From: an uncultured Anaerolineae bacterium | Lineage (GTDB): Bacteria; Chloroflexota; Anaerolineae; Anaerolineales; Villigracilaceae | DNA length: 64,000 nucleotides | Direction: 5' to 3' | NCBI GenBank assembly: GCA_903822545.1 | Contig: CAIJPN010000135.1 | Coordinates: 1 to 64,000 of the forward strand | Shown here: positions 43,346 through 52,338 of the stretch, piece after piece | Numbering within the stretch: position 1 is the first letter of the stretch | Layout of the letters: every line of letters begins with the position of its first letter | The notes under the pieces: generated by a model | Databases searched by the model: none | What the model was told of the DNA's origin: nothing | The model's input: only the letters and a program-made list of their open reading frames with translations | Position numbers and translations under genes: made by a program

Positions 43346-43960
43346 ATGACTGAATCTGTACCCGATATTATTGTCAGTAGGCTGCCAGTTTATTTGCGCG
43401 CACTCCAGCGTATGTCGGATAATGGCATTACAACTACTTCGTCGCAGGAGTTGGGCGAAAAGGTAGGGATTTCGGCGGCGCAAATCCGTAAGGACCTTTC
43501 GCAATTTGGTGAATTTGGCAAACAGGGTACGGGCTATTACATCCCATTTTTGATCGATAAACTGCGGGCAATTTTGAAGGTCGACCGCATTTGGGATGTA
43601 GTGGTGATCGGTATGGGCGATATGGGCCATGCGATTGTGCGCTACCAGGGTTTCTCGAACCGGGGTTTCCAGGTTGCGATGTGCTTTGACAGTGATCCAG
43701 ACAAGATTGGGCAGCAGGTGGGCAATTTCACAATCCGCGATGTGAAAGACCTGGCGAAGGATGTGCGCGAAGCAGGTGTGAAGGTGGCGATGTTGTGTGT
43801 GCCAGCCCGTTTTGCCCAGGAAGTAACCGATAAATTGGTGGAATCCGGGGTAAGGGGTATTTTGAATTATGCGCCGGTCAGCCTGAGCGTGCCGGAATCG
43901 GTAAAAGTGCAGCACATTGACCCGGCGATTGGTTTGCAGCGCATTACGTATTACATATAA
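43346..43960 (+). CDS. rex: Redox-sensing transcriptional repressor Rex
   Basis: 204 residues starting MTESVPDIIVSRLPVYLRAL. The winged helix has GITTTSSQELGEKVGISAAQIRKDLSQFGEFGKQGTGY, a strongly conserved Rex region. The Rossmann domain begins VVVIGMGDMGHAIV (GxGxxG) and ends with ILNYAPVSLSVPESVKVQHID. Rex senses the NADH/NAD+ ratio and represses fermentation and respiration genes. GGAGGT lies 7 nt before the ATG. An upstream in-frame start was rejected because it lies over the promoter. The matching operator supports the call. Confidence 0.96.
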   Translation: MTESVPDIIVSRLPVYLRALQRMSDNGITTTSSQELGEKVGISAAQIRKDLSQFGEFGKQGTGYYIPFLIDKLRAILKVDRIWDVVVIGMGDMGHAIVRYQGFSNRGFQVAMCFDSDPDKIGQQVGNFTIRDVKDLAKDVREAGVKVAMLCVPARFAQEVTDKLVESGVRGILNYAPVSLSVPESVKVQHIDPAIGLQRITYYI

Positions 43961-43984
43961 GTGACCGGATATTTTCTGGATTTG

Positions 43985-44014
43985 AAACTGGCGGGCCTGG
44001 CCTGCCAGTTTTTT
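43985..44014 (+). terminator. Terminator of rex
   Basis: AAACTGGCGGGCCTGGCCTG with CCAGTTTTTT: stem ACTGGC/GCCAGT with a T-run. Confidence 0.75.
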
Positions 44015-44199
44015 GTTGGCCGGGTGGATGCGGCCAAACGACAGCGTAAACACCAGTCACAACGCGAGCCCTGCCAGGAAGAATGTCGCGCGCCAGACGA
44101 TCGCAGGTGCCCATTTGGCATCTTCTCAAAATTTCGGGGCAAGGCGTTTAACGCAAAGATTTACTGGTCAAAAAACCGATCTGGAAAACCCAGGAAACT
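44015..44199. other. Non-coding gap between rex and acs, first part
   Basis: No convincing gene. Short frames here lack ribosome binding sites and recognisable content. Confidence 0.45.
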
Positions 44200-44385
44200 T
44201 CCGATACACGGAGTTTTTAAGGTTTTTCTCCGTGGTGAATTGCAAAAAGCATAAAACCACAGAGTCACCGAGTCGCGGAGAGAAAAACGCCCGTTTGTTG
44301 TCAAAAACGCGAATTTTCTGCCGGGAAAAACTCAAAAACTGCGTGTTCTCCATGGTGAAAATAACCTTTTTGCAGTGAAGTCATA
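44200..44385. repeat. Dispersed ACCACAGAGTCACCGAG-type repeat region
   Basis: CACGGAGTTTTTAAGG is followed by TTTTTCTCCGTGGTGAA, an inverted pair, then ACCACAGAGTCACCGAG and AAAAACTCAAAAACTGC and TTCTCCATGGTGAAAA. Units of this CCACAGAG/CTCCGTGG type are frequent dispersed repeats in other bacterial genomes, from general experience. No gene is present. Confidence 0.6.
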
Positions 44386-44593
44386 ATAGCATTCTAGATA
44401 AAAACACCCGGTAAGCATAAAGGAATTATAAAAAAATTACACTGCGAAAACCAGCAAGATATGTTTTCGCATTAAAATGCTTATTGAATCGAGTCTTGAA
44501 TCATGCGCTAGAAAATTGTATATTTAATCCGTTTGGTCAATAAGGGGCCAGGTCTCGCCAACCTGGTTTCTCATATTTTCTTAGGAGAATGAT
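44386..44593. other. A/T-rich leader of acs
   Basis: The stretch contains a small hairpin CCAGGTCTCGCCAACCTGG around 44550 and ends with a ribosome binding site AGGAG 8 nt before the acs ATG. AATTATAAAAAAATTACACT around 44425 could include promoter boxes. No Rex-like TTGTG...CACAA site was seen here. Confidence 0.5.
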
Positions 44594-46495
44594 ATGCCGA
44601 ATAATAAGCCACAAATGGAAGGGGAAGTCTACTTCCCATCGGACGAGGTTGTTGCCCAGGCTTATGTGAAAGACTGGGATGAGCTCGCCGAAAGCGCCAG
44701 GAAAGATTTGGCTGGTTTTTGGGGTAAACAAGCTGAGGAGTTGGAATGGTACCAGAAATGGGATAAAGTTCTTGACGACTCAAATAAGCCGTTCTACAAG
44801 TGGTTCGTGGGTGCAAAAGTCAACATCGTCCACAACGCCATTGATCGACATCTAAAAACTTACCGCAAAAACAAACTGGCTCTCATTTGGGAGAGTGAGG
44901 ATGGCAAAGTAGATCGCACCTTCTCATATTATTCGCTCAACCGGGAAGTCACGCGCATGGCAAACATCATCAAAGCCATGGGCATCACAAAGGGTGATCG
45001 CGTTACCATTTATATGGGCCGTGTTCCAGAAATTGCTTTTGCCATGCTGGCCTGCGCCAAAATTGGCGCAATCCACTCCGTCGTTTTCGGTGGATTCAGC
45101 GTGGATGCGCTTCAGGGCCGCATCGAGGACAGCCAGTCGAAGCTGGTTATCACCATGGATGGCAGCTACAACAATGGCAAAGTCGTTGAACTCAAACGCA
45201 CAGTAGATGAAGCCCTCAAGCGCTGTCCATCGGTTGAAAATGTGATCGTTGTGCGTCGCGTTGCCAACGATGTTTCTATGGAAGCAGGCCGCGATCATTG
45301 GTATCACGATCTGTGCGCACTGCCCATCGCCAATGGCAAATGCCCCACCGAGGTCATGGACGCAGAAGACCCCCTGTATATCCTCTATACTTCCGGCTCC
45401 ACTGGCAAACCCAAAGCCATCCTGCACACGCATGGCGGCTACATGGTTGGGACTTACACCACCCTTAAATATGTTTTCGACATCAAAGATGATGATCGCT
45501 ACTGGTGCGCAGCTGACCCCGGTTGGGTCACAGGTCACTCATATATCGTTTACGGCCCACTGATTAACGGCGCAACCTCGTTTATGTTTGAAGGCGGCCC
45601 AACCTGGCCCTACCCCAACCGCTGGTGGCAGTGCGTTGAACGCTACGGCATCACCATCCTCTACACCGCTCCCACCGCCATCCGTGGATTGATGCGCTTC
45701 GGCGAAGCCTGGCCCAATAAGCACGATCTATCCTCCTTGCGACTGCTCGGCTCAGTCGGCGAACCGATCAACCCCGAAGCGTGGAAGTGGTACTATCGCG
45801 TTATCGGCAAAGAGCGCTGCCCAATTATGGATACCTGGTGGCAAACGGAAACCGGCATGTTCATGATCACACCCACCCCGAGCGTGCCGCTCAAACCCGG
45901 ATCTGGAACCCGGCCATTCTTCGGGCAAGAAGCAGAAATCTTGAACGAAGAAGGTCAGGTGGTAGGCGATGGCGAAGAAGGCTACCTGGTGCTGAAGAAT
46001 CCCTGGCCGGCGATGCTTCGCACCATCTACGGTGACCCGGATCGCTATGTGAAGCAGTACTGGAGCAAGTACCCCGGCAAATATATGACTGGCGACTCAG
46101 CCAAACGCGATAAAGATGGCTATTTCTGGATCATTGGCCGCGTAGATGATGTGATTAAAGTTTCTGGGCACCGCCTGGGCACAGCAGAGATTGAATCAGC
46201 GATGATCACGCACCCGGCTGTGGCAGAATCGGCTGCGATTGGCCTGCCGCATGAAGTCAAGGGCCAGGCGATTTTCTGCTACGTGCAGTTAAAACCCGGC
46301 TTCGCCGCAAGCATGGATTTGAGCGAGGAACTGCGCCAGCATGTTTCCAAGCACCTTGGCCCGATCGCCCGCCCCGAGGAAGTCAAATTCATTGACAAAC
46401 TGCCCAAGACGCGCTCCGGTAAGATTATGCGGCGCGTTCTCAAAGCCCGCGCCCAGGGCCTGCCTGAAGGCGACCTGAGCACGCTGGAAGAATAG
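44594..46495 (+). CDS. acs: Acetyl-coenzyme A synthetase
   Basis: 633 residues. The AMP-forming enzyme activates acetate in two steps through acetyl-AMP. Core motifs: ILYTSGSTGKPKAILHTHGG (P-loop), DTWWQTETGMF, YMTGDSAKRDKDGYFWIIGR, and the C-terminal GKIMRRVLKARAQG, whose Lys is the site of acetylation control in the family. The N-terminal VVAQAYVKDWDEL is typical. AGGAGAATGAT precedes the ATG. It follows rex but has its own leader, and no Rex site was found next to it. Confidence 0.95.
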   Translation: MPNNKPQMEGEVYFPSDEVVAQAYVKDWDELAESARKDLAGFWGKQAEELEWYQKWDKVLDDSNKPFYKWFVGAKVNIVHNAIDRHLKTYRKNKLALIWESEDGKVDRTFSYYSLNREVTRMANIIKAMGITKGDRVTIYMGRVPEIAFAMLACAKIGAIHSVVFGGFSVDALQGRIEDSQSKLVITMDGSYNNGKVVELKRTVDEALKRCPSVENVIVVRRVANDVSMEAGRDHWYHDLCALPIANGKCPTEVMDAEDPLYILYTSGSTGKPKAILHTHGGYMVGTYTTLKYVFDIKDDDRYWCAADPGWVTGHSYIVYGPLINGATSFMFEGGPTWPYPNRWWQCVERYGITILYTAPTAIRGLMRFGEAWPNKHDLSSLRLLGSVGEPINPEAWKWYYRVIGKERCPIMDTWWQTETGMFMITPTPSVPLKPGSGTRPFFGQEAEILNEEGQVVGDGEEGYLVLKNPWPAMLRTIYGDPDRYVKQYWSKYPGKYMTGDSAKRDKDGYFWIIGRVDDVIKVSGHRLGTAEIESAMITHPAVAESAAIGLPHEVKGQAIFCYVQLKPGFAASMDLSEELRQHVSKHLGPIARPEEVKFIDKLPKTRSGKIMRRVLKARAQGLPEGDLSTLEE

Positions 46496-46511
46496 CGTAT
46501 CCTGAATAACG

Positions 46512-46547
46512 AAAAACTCCCCGGTTGCAAAATCGGGGAGTTTTTTT
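46512..46547 (+). terminator. Terminator of acs
   Basis: AAAAACTCCCCGGTTGC and AAAATCGGGGAGTTTTTTT form an eight- to ten-pair stem with a strong T-run. Confidence 0.85.
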
Positions 46548-46583
46548 GTTATAACCCAGGCTGGCGAAGTTTTGCGCGCTTTT

Positions 46584-46659
46584 CCCTCATCGCTGCCCTT
46601 CTCCCGGGGGGAGAAGGGTTCTAGTCCCCTCCCCGGTGGGGGAGGGCGGAGGGTGAGGG
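46584..46659. repeat. Family B double repeat downstream of aroQ
   Basis: CCCTCATCGCTGCCCTTCTCC with its GGGAGAAGGGTT arm and then CCCCTCCCCGGTGGGGGAG followed by GGCGGAGGGTGAGGG. Order and spacing match the element at 30746-30841, so it is a second copy. It sits between convergent acs and aroQ. Confidence 0.85.
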
Positions 46660-46665
46660 TTGCGA

Positions 46666-47091
46666 TTACTCTCCAGCCAGCGCTTCCAGCGCCAGGAGAT
46701 AGGATTTCCAGCCGAAGCCGGAGATTTTCCCCTTGCAGACGGCGGATACGAGCGATTTGTGACGAAATTCTTCACGGGCATACACATTCGAGAGATGGAC
46801 TTCCACCACCGGGATGCCGATGGCGGCAATGGCATCGCGCAGCGCCACGGAGGTATGAGTGTAGCCGCCGGGGTTGAAGATGACGCCATCGGCCCAGGCT
46901 CGGGCATCTTGCAGGGCGTCAATCAAAACCCCTTCGTGGTTCGATTGCTGGCAGCGGATTTCAGCGCCAAGCTGCGCGCCACGCCCGGTTATACGGGCGT
47001 TGATGTCGTCAAGGGTCATTTTTCCGTAGATTTCGGGTTCGCGGGTGCCGAGCAGGTTCAGGTTGGGGCCGTGCAATACCAGGATTTTCAT
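46666..47091 (-). CDS. aroQ: 3-dehydroquinate dehydratase, type II
   Basis: 141 residues starting [20 protein letters not shown], the hallmark type II opening. Further motifs: [30 protein letters not shown] and [17 protein letters not shown]. It dehydrates 3-dehydroquinate to 3-dehydroshikimate. It is the last gene of the aro operon and overlaps aroKB by ATGA. Confidence 0.96.
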   Translation of the reverse strand: MKILVLHGPNLNLLGTREPEIYGKMTLDDINARITGRGAQLGAEIRCQQSNHEGVLIDALQDARAWADGVIFNPGGYTHTSVALRDAIAAIGIPVVEVHLSNVYAREEFRHKSLVSAVCKGKISGFGWKSYLLALEALAGE

Positions 47092-48668
47092 GAATTCTCC
47101 GGGAAGATCAGGTTCAAATCATCCACTGCGACACCAACCTGGACTTTGCCAACCTGCACAGGCAGGGCAAACTTGACAGTGCCTTTTTCGCGTTTTTTGT
47201 CCATGCGCATAAAGCGGACAATCGCTTCACGCGACAGGTTTTGCGGGATTTCTACCGGCAGGGTCAATGCCTGGAGTGTTTCGGCAATCTGGTCGGCCAG
47301 GCCTTTTTTGGCGATCCCCATCTGCTCTGAGAGACGCGCTTCAGCAACCAGGCCGATCGCCACCGCTTCACCGTGCCGCAGGCGGAAGTTGGAGGCGCTT
47401 TCAACGGCGTGCCCGAGCGTGTGCCCAAGATTGAGCGCGGCGCGCAATCCACGTTCGTAAGGGTCAGCTTCCACGATCTGGATTTTGACCGCCATGCCAC
47501 GCCGCACGATTTCGGTGATATTGGTTTTGGCTTCGAGCAAGCCGCCGGTGCCGCATAGCTCAAAAAGTTTGGGATCGGCGATTAGCCCATGTTTGACTAC
47601 TTCGGCCATGCCGCTGCGCAATTCACGCACTGGCAGCGTGGCTAAAAGATAGGGGTTAGCGAGCACCAGCCGGGGCGGGAAAAAAGTTCCAATTAAGTTT
47701 TTGCCCTGGGGCAGGTCGAATCCGGTTTTCCCGCCGATGGAAGCATCCACCATCGACAAAAGGGTGGTGGGGATGTTGACCCAAGAGACGCCGCGCATGA
47801 AGGTGGAGGCAGCAAAGCCTGCCAGGTCGCCAATGACACCGCCGCCCAGGGCGATGACGGTGCTTTTGCGATCCAGCCCGGCTTCGAGGAAACGCCGCCA
47901 AAATTTCATGACCGATTCGAGGTTTTTGTGCGCTTCGCCCGCGGGGATGGTGATCATGTGCGGGTGGTTGTACCCATACCCGGCGCGGCGCAGGGCTGTG
48001 ATGAGCACGTCGCCATACAGCGGGGCGACGGTTTCATCGCAAATCACCACGACCGGCGGCCCCAGCCCAGACATGCGCAACATCTCTGGCAGATGATCGA
48101 AGCTGGACTCCTGGATCATGACATTGTAGCCCTGCCCCATACCGCTGATGTAATAGCGGCCCAGCATAAGCTGGATTTCGCGGGCAATCTCGACGGGGGT
48201 TTTGTTGGCGACAGGCTGACGCAATGAAAACGACTCGTAATGAGCGCGCCGCTCGTCTATCAGGCGGAAAAGCTGCGCTTCGAGCTTGCCAGCCAGCAGT
48301 GGGCGGATGGTAGGGTCGCCGCGCAGGCGTTCTTGCAGGGTTTTCAGGTCAGCATCAAAACAGATTACCCGGCCTTTGCTCTCAGCGTAGGCGCGATTTT
48401 GGTCACGCAGCAGCGCGCCGCCACCCAGGGAGATCACTTTGTTGTAGCCACGGCTAACACGCTTGAGCGCAGCCGTCTCCATATCGCGGAAACCGCTCTC
48501 GCCCCACTCTTCCATAATTTGCGGGATGGGCGCATCGGCGGTTTCTTCGATTTTTGCATCGAGATCGACAAACTCAAGGTTCAAATTTTCGGCCAAAATC
48601 CTGCCTACGCTGGATTTTCCCGAACCGGGCGGGCCATAAAGATAAATATGATCCATATTTTTTGTCAT
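47088..48668 (-). CDS. aroKB: Fused shikimate kinase and 3-dehydroquinate synthase
   Basis: 526 residues. The kinase half (1 to about 165) has Walker [25 protein letters not shown] and GGGALLRD. The synthase half has [20 protein letters not shown], the [24 protein letters not shown] core, [14 protein letters not shown] and [13 protein letters not shown], matching the metal- and NAD-binding AroB fold. Here the kinase that acts at step 5 precedes the cyclase that acts at step 2. Start chosen at MTKNMDHIY after AGGGA; MDHIY is an alternative. Coupled to aroQ. Confidence 0.94.
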   Translation of the reverse strand: MTKNMDHIYLYGPPGSGKSSVGRILAENLNLEFVDLDAKIEETADAPIPQIMEEWGESGFRDMETAALKRVSRGYNKVISLGGGALLRDQNRAYAESKGRVICFDADLKTLQERLRGDPTIRPLLAGKLEAQLFRLIDERRAHYESFSLRQPVANKTPVEIAREIQLMLGRYYISGMGQGYNVMIQESSFDHLPEMLRMSGLGPPVVVICDETVAPLYGDVLITALRRAGYGYNHPHMITIPAGEAHKNLESVMKFWRRFLEAGLDRKSTVIALGGGVIGDLAGFAASTFMRGVSWVNIPTTLLSMVDASIGGKTGFDLPQGKNLIGTFFPPRLVLANPYLLATLPVRELRSGMAEVVKHGLIADPKLFELCGTGGLLEAKTNITEIVRRGMAVKIQIVEADPYERGLRAALNLGHTLGHAVESASNFRLRHGEAVAIGLVAEARLSEQMGIAKKGLADQIAETLQALTLPVEIPQNLSREAIVRFMRMDKKREKGTVKFALPVQVGKVQVGVAVDDLNLIFPENS

Positions 48669-48719
48669 TTTGCGTTCCCTGGAATTTTGGCTAAATTTAT
48701 CACACATTTTGCTGCGGTG

Positions 48720-49922
48720 TTATTCCCAAAAAAAGTGACCGGTATTATCCACTGGCAAATCATCCAATCGGGCTTTTCTCAGGCTCTCAAAACGCGGCAG
48801 CATCTCCGCCAGAGAGTCGCCGCCGAGCTTTTCGAGCAGCGCATCGGCCAGCACAAAGGCCACCATAGCTTCCAGGATCGGCACGGCGCGCGGCACGGGG
48901 CAAAAATCGGAGCGTTCGTAAGTCGTCGGACCTTCGGTGCCGGTCGCCAAATCCACCGTCATTTGCGGGGTGAGCGTCGTTGCAATCGGTTTCATCGCAG
49001 CGCGGATGATAATCGGCTGGCCGTTGGAGATTCCGCCTTCGATGCCCCCGGCGCGGTTGGTGGGGCGGAACAAGCCCTCATCCCCGGCCCTTCTCCCTCC
49101 GGGGGAGGGGTTAGGGGTGAGGGTGATTGCATCGTGCGCTTTTGTTCCCGGCAGGCGCGTATTTTCAAACGCATCGCCTATTTCGACACCCTTCATGGCC
49201 TGCACACTCATCACGGCCAGCGCAAGGCGGGCTTCCAGGCGCTTGTCCCATTGAGCGTAACTTCCCAGGCCAACCGGCACATTCAACGCCACAATTTCGA
49301 GCACACCGCCCAGGGTATCTTTATTTTGGATAATCTGGCGGATGCGCTCCCGCATCTTTTCCGCCGCTATAGAATCGGGGCAGCGCACGTCAGAATTTTC
49401 TGCCGATTCAAACCGCCCTGCATACGGCATCCCGTTAAAATCACCTTCAATCTCGCCGATGCTTTTCACATACCCGCCGACGACGATCCCAAACTGCCCG
49501 AGCAGGTGCTTGCAGACGGCTCCTGCTGCCACCCGCATCGTGGTTTCGCGCGCCGAGGAACGTTCCAGCGTCGGACGCAGATCGCGGTAGCCGTATTTGA
49601 CCGCTCCCGTTAAATCGGCGTGACCGGGGCGTGGAGTGGTCAGCGGCGCGATGGCTTTGCCCTGCCACTTGACATGATCGGCGTTTTCGACCAGGAGCGC
49701 AATCGGCGCGCCGGTCGTCTCGCCGCCCATCACCCCGCCCAAAATCTGGACGGTGTCTTTCTCGATTTTCATGCGTCCGCCCGAGCCGTAGCCCTGCTGG
49801 CGGCGCGCCAATTCGCGGTTGATGATATCGGGGGTTAACGTCAGCCCGGCGGGAATCCCGTCGAGGATGGTAGTCAGCGAGGGGCCGTGAGATTCTCCGG
49901 CGGTGAGGAAGCGGATAGGCAT
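48720..49922 (-). CDS. aroC: Chorismate synthase
   Basis: 400 residues starting MPIRFLTAGESHGPSLTTIL. Family motifs include RRQQGYGSGGRMKIEKD, GGVMGGETTGAPIAL, RPGHADLTGAVKYG, RDLRPTLERSSARETTMRVA and GGISNGQPIIIRAAMKPI. It removes phosphate from EPSP to give chorismate and needs reduced FMN. A stretch around LTPNPSPGGRRAGDEG is encoded by a family B repeat (49079-49125) just before the GGIEGGISNG core. The length exceeds the usual 360-390 residues partly for this reason. Confidence 0.95.
   Translation of the reverse strand: MPIRFLTAGESHGPSLTTILDGIPAGLTLTPDIINRELARRQQGYGSGGRMKIEKDTVQILGGVMGGETTGAPIALLVENADHVKWQGKAIAPLTTPRPGHADLTGAVKYGYRDLRPTLERSSARETTMRVAAGAVCKHLLGQFGIVVGGYVKSIGEIEGDFNGMPYAGRFESAENSDVRCPDSIAAEKMRERIRQIIQNKDTLGGVLEIVALNVPVGLGSYAQWDKRLEARLALAVMSVQAMKGVEIGDAFENTRLPGTKAHDAITLTPNPSPGGRRAGDEGLFRPTNRAGGIEGGISNGQPIIIRAAMKPIATTLTPQMTVDLATGTEGPTTYERSDFCPVPRAVPILEAMVAFVLADALLEKLGGDSLAEMLPRFESLRKARLDDLPVDNTGHFFWE
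49079..49125. repeat. Family B repeat in frame inside aroC
   Basis: CATCCCCGGCCCTTCTCCCT then CCGGGGGAGGGGTTAGGGGTGAGGG. On the minus strand this reads as the CCCTCACCCCTAACCCCTCCC form. It encodes about 16 residues next to conserved active-site sequence. Confidence 0.8.
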
Positions 49923-49936
49923 GTTATCTCCAGTAA

Positions 49937-50884
49937 TCAGTTTTCAACAGCCTGCCAGAGCACATCACGCGGCGGCTGGCAGCCTGTCCAAATCTCAAAA
50001 GCCAGGGCAGCCTGCTCGATGAGCATCCCCAGGCCGGTGGTGGCGGGCAGTCCCGCTGCGCGGGCTTCGCGAACGAGGCGCGTTTCACGGGGGTTATAGA
50101 CCAGGTCGTAGATGGCGGCATTTTCGGGAAAGGGTAGTTCCCAGGGGGTAGTGTCGAGGTTGGGGGTCATGCCGAGGGGGGTGGTGTTGACGATAAGGAT
50201 GAATTTGGAGGGATGAAGGATGAAAGATGAAAGATGAAAAAAATCGATGGTGCGGAGTGCGGGGTGCGAGAAGGTTTGGGCAAGTTGTTCGGCCTGTTCG
50301 AGGCGGCGTGCGGCGAGGGTTACGTTCCAGCTATCATGGAGCAGGGCGTAAACTACGGCGCGGGCAGAGCCGCCTGCGCCGAGGATGAGGGCTTCCCTCA
50401 CCCCTGGCCCCTCTCCCGGGGGGAGAGGGGAATCGCTCGTCTCCTGCCCATCTCCCGGGGGGAGAGCGGAATCGCTCGTCTCTTGCCCCTCTCCCCCCGG
50501 GAGATGGGTTGGGGTGAGGGCAAGAAAGTTATGCAAATCGGCCAAAAACCCCGGCGCATCGGTGTTGTCTCCGATTAACTGGCCGCTTCTCATCGAAATC
50601 GTGTTCACCGCGCCGATGGCTTTGGCCGTTTCGGTCAGCCCATCCAGCAGCGGAATCACGTTCTGCTTGTGCGGGATGGTGACATTCAATCCATGAATTT
50701 CGCCACTGCGGACACGGGCAAGCAAATCGGCCAGGCCGGGTTTATCGTCGGGGTGAATAGGAAATAGTGAATAGTTGCCGGTCAAGCCACAGGCGGCCAG
50801 GGCGGCAGCATGGATTTTGGGCGAGAGCGAGTGGCCGAGGGGGTGGCCGGTGAGGCCGAGGCGCAAGTTAGATGTCATGGGCAT
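49937..50884 (-). CDS. aroE: Shikimate dehydrogenase
   Basis: 315 residues, long for AroE (usually 270-290). N-terminal substrate domain: LRLGLTGHPLGHSLSPKIH, GLNVTIPHKQNVIPL. Cofactor domain: ILGAGGSARAVVYAL, followed by NTTPLGMTPN and YDLVYNPRETRLV. It reduces 3-dehydroshikimate with NADPH. Two insertions are repeat-encoded. One, tandem PPGEGQETSDS-like units, comes just before the glycine-rich loop (50395-50520). The other, HLSSFILHPSKF, is in the Rossmann fold (about 50210-50240). Starts at MPMTS or MTS two codons later are equally possible. Confidence 0.93.
   Translation of the reverse strand: MPMTSNLRLGLTGHPLGHSLSPKIHAAALAACGLTGNYSLFPIHPDDKPGLADLLARVRSGEIHGLNVTIPHKQNVIPLLDGLTETAKAIGAVNTISMRSGQLIGDNTDAPGFLADLHNFLALTPTHLPGGEGQETSDSALPPGDGQETSDSPLPPGEGPGVREALILGAGGSARAVVYALLHDSWNVTLAARRLEQAEQLAQTFSHPALRTIDFFHLSSFILHPSKFILIVNTTPLGMTPNLDTTPWELPFPENAAIYDLVYNPRETRLVREARAAGLPATTGLGMLIEQAALAFEIWTGCQPPRDVLWQAVEN
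50208..50243. repeat. GATGAAAGATGAAAG-type repeat in frame inside aroE
   Basis: GGAGGGATGAAGGATGAAAG followed by ATGAAAGATGAAAAA. It is a low-complexity tandem of 9- to 11-nt units. On the minus strand it encodes HLSSFILHPSKF in the middle of the cofactor domain. Confidence 0.55.
50395..50520. repeat. Triple family B repeat in frame inside aroE
   Basis: CCCTCACCCCTGGCCCCTCT is followed by CCCGGGGGGAGAGGGG, then two further units with CTCCCGGGGGGAGAG and CTCCCCCCGGGAGATGGGTTGGGGTGAGGG, joined by AATCGCTCGTCTC spacers. The spacers repeat nearly exactly, so the cluster probably grew by unequal duplication. Confidence 0.8.
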
Positions 50885-50888
50885 TTGG

Positions 50889-50950
50889 TAATTCGATTTT
50901 CGACCTTTAGTATTCGAGGCCCAGGAGATAATACTCGAATATCGAACATC
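50889..50950. repeat. Family C repeat between aroA and aroE
   Basis: AATTCGATTTTCGACC and AGTATTCGAGG, then ATAATACTCGAATATCGAAC. It is built of TTCGA/TCGAA units and fills nearly the whole intergenic gap. Confidence 0.65.
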
Positions 50951-50953
50951 AGA

Positions 50954-52249
50954 TCATCGCAAAGTTTCTAAAACATCGAAGAAATTTGGAAAAGTTTTGG
51001 AGACGCAGCCGGGGTTTTCGATGTCCACGCCGGGAACGCGCAGGCCGATGAGCGAGAAGGCCATGGCCATGCGGTGATCGTTGTAGGTTTGGATGGTGGC
51101 CGGGCGAAATTCGCTGCATGGATAGATGGTCATGCCATCGGGGTGTTCCTCGACTTTAACACCGAGGCGGGCCAGTTCGGTACAGGTGGCGGCGACCCGG
51201 TCGGTTTCTTTGACGCGCGCCGAGGCGATTCCGCGAATGCGGATGGGGCTGTCGGCGAAGGGGGCGATGGCGGCGAGGGTCTGGGCGGTGTCGGGGATGT
51301 CGCGCATGTCAACATCCAGTCCATTCAGGGGCGAGTGACCAGTGACCAGTAAACAGTTATCAGTCTCTTGAATTGTGCAGCCCATTTTTTCGAGGACATC
51401 TAAAAAGGCGATGTCGCCCTGGACGGAGCGGCGGGAGATGTTTTCGACGCGAACCGTCCCGCCGCAGAGGGCAGGGGCGGCGAAGAAGTAGGATGCGGCG
51501 GAGGCGTCGGATTCGATGGCGTAAGAGGAAATAGGAAAGAAGAAGGAAGGGGTAATTTTGAAATACTGGTACCCATCGCGTTCGACGGTAACGCCGAAAT
51601 CTTGCATGATGGCGAGGGTCATGTCAACGTAGGGTTTGGAGTTCAGGTCGGTTGAAAGTTCGATTTCTATCGGGTTTTGGGCGTAGGGGGCAACCATTAG
51701 CAAGGCTGACAAAAACTGGCTGGAGATGTCTCCGGCAAGAGTGGTTTTGCCGCCGGGCAGGCCGGATGACGAGATAAGGAGAGGAGGAGCGATGAGTTTT
51801 CCCTCGCCCCCCGCCCTCTCCCGGTGGGAGAGGGGGCTAACCCTGGCTCCCAGTTGGGTGAGGGCATCTACCAAATCACCAATGGGGCGTTCGCGCATCC
51901 GGGGTTCGCCATCGAGGATGTATTCGCCATGGCCGAGGGTCAGGAAGGCGCTCAGGAAGCGGGCGGCGGTGCCGGCGTTGCCGATGAAGAGTTCGGCTTT
52001 GGATGCGGGGATTTTGCCACCGAGGCCGGTTACCAGCATCTCGTGGGCGGATTCGTCGAGGGTCAGGTCAAAACCAAGGGCCTGGAGGGCGCGGGCAAAG
52101 TAGCGGGAGTCGTCGCTGAAGAGGGCGTTGGTTAAACGGGTTTTTCCATCCGCGAGGGCGGCGATGGGCAGGGCGCGGTTGGTGAGGGATTTGGAGCCGG
52201 GGACGCGAACGGTGGCGGAGAGGGGAGAGGAGAGAGGGGTTATGAGCAT
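50954..52249 (-). CDS. aroA: 3-phosphoshikimate 1-carboxyvinyltransferase (EPSP synthase)
   Basis: 431 residues. Core motifs: VRVPGSKSLTNRALPIAALA near the N-terminus, FIGNAGTAARFLSAFLTLG, DGEPRMRERPIGDLVDAL, VKETDRVAATCTELARLG and YNDHRMAMAFSLIGL. It adds enolpyruvate from PEP to shikimate 3-phosphate. A repeat-encoded stretch follows ALTQLGARVS (LSHRERAGGEGK, from 51800-51865), and LLVTGHSPLNG reads through a CAGTGACCAGT-type unit (51332-51363). The N-terminal MLITPLSSPLSATVRVPGSK is unexceptional. Confidence 0.95.
   Translation of the reverse strand: MLITPLSSPLSATVRVPGSKSLTNRALPIAALADGKTRLTNALFSDDSRYFARALQALGFDLTLDESAHEMLVTGLGGKIPASKAELFIGNAGTAARFLSAFLTLGHGEYILDGEPRMRERPIGDLVDALTQLGARVSPLSHRERAGGEGKLIAPPLLISSSGLPGGKTTLAGDISSQFLSALLMVAPYAQNPIEIELSTDLNSKPYVDMTLAIMQDFGVTVERDGYQYFKITPSFFFPISSYAIESDASAASYFFAAPALCGGTVRVENISRRSVQGDIAFLDVLEKMGCTIQETDNCLLVTGHSPLNGLDVDMRDIPDTAQTLAAIAPFADSPIRIRGIASARVKETDRVAATCTELARLGVKVEEHPDGMTIYPCSEFRPATIQTYNDHRMAMAFSLIGLRVPGVDIENPGCVSKTFPNFFDVLETLR
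51332..51363. repeat. Family D (CAGTGATCAGT-type) unit in frame inside aroA
   Basis: GTGACCAGTGACCAGTAAAC then AGTTATCAGTC. The minus strand encodes LLVTGHSPLNG. Related intergenic units lie at 52254, 54256 and 61941. Confidence 0.6.
51800..51865. repeat. Family B repeat in frame inside aroA
   Basis: CCCTCGCCCCCCGCCCTCTC then CCGGTGGGAGAGGGGGC and CCAGTTGGGTGAGGG. It is a hairpin with the CTCTCCC...GGGAGAG core. Confidence 0.8.
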
Positions 52250-52253
52250 AAGA

Positions 52254-52338
52254 GTAATCAGTGAGCAGTTATCAGTGGTCAGCGATTGGTAATTAGTAGT
52301 TGGAGATTAGTACTTACTGGTCACTGATTACTGGTAAT
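52254..52338. repeat. Family D repeat between aroA and tyrA
   Basis: AATCAGTGAGCAGTTATCAG and GTGGTCAGCGATTGG, then TACTGGTCACTGATTACTGG. Units of ATCAGTGA/TCACTGAT form an imperfect palindrome. Its right part encodes the last residues (RITSNQ) of tyrA. Confidence 0.7.

Noticed and set aside
44386-44593. Rex operator upstream of acs
   Set aside because: I looked for TTGTG followed 8 nt later by CACAA on both strands and found none in the acs leader.
49930-49950. Family D unit at the aroE stop region
   Set aside because: Only a short AGTAATCAG match remains, too little to assign to the family.
50395-50520. CRISPR-like regular repeats in aroE
   Set aside because: The units are palindromic, the spacers are nearly identical to each other, and they lie in frame in an enzyme gene. 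No cas genes are present.
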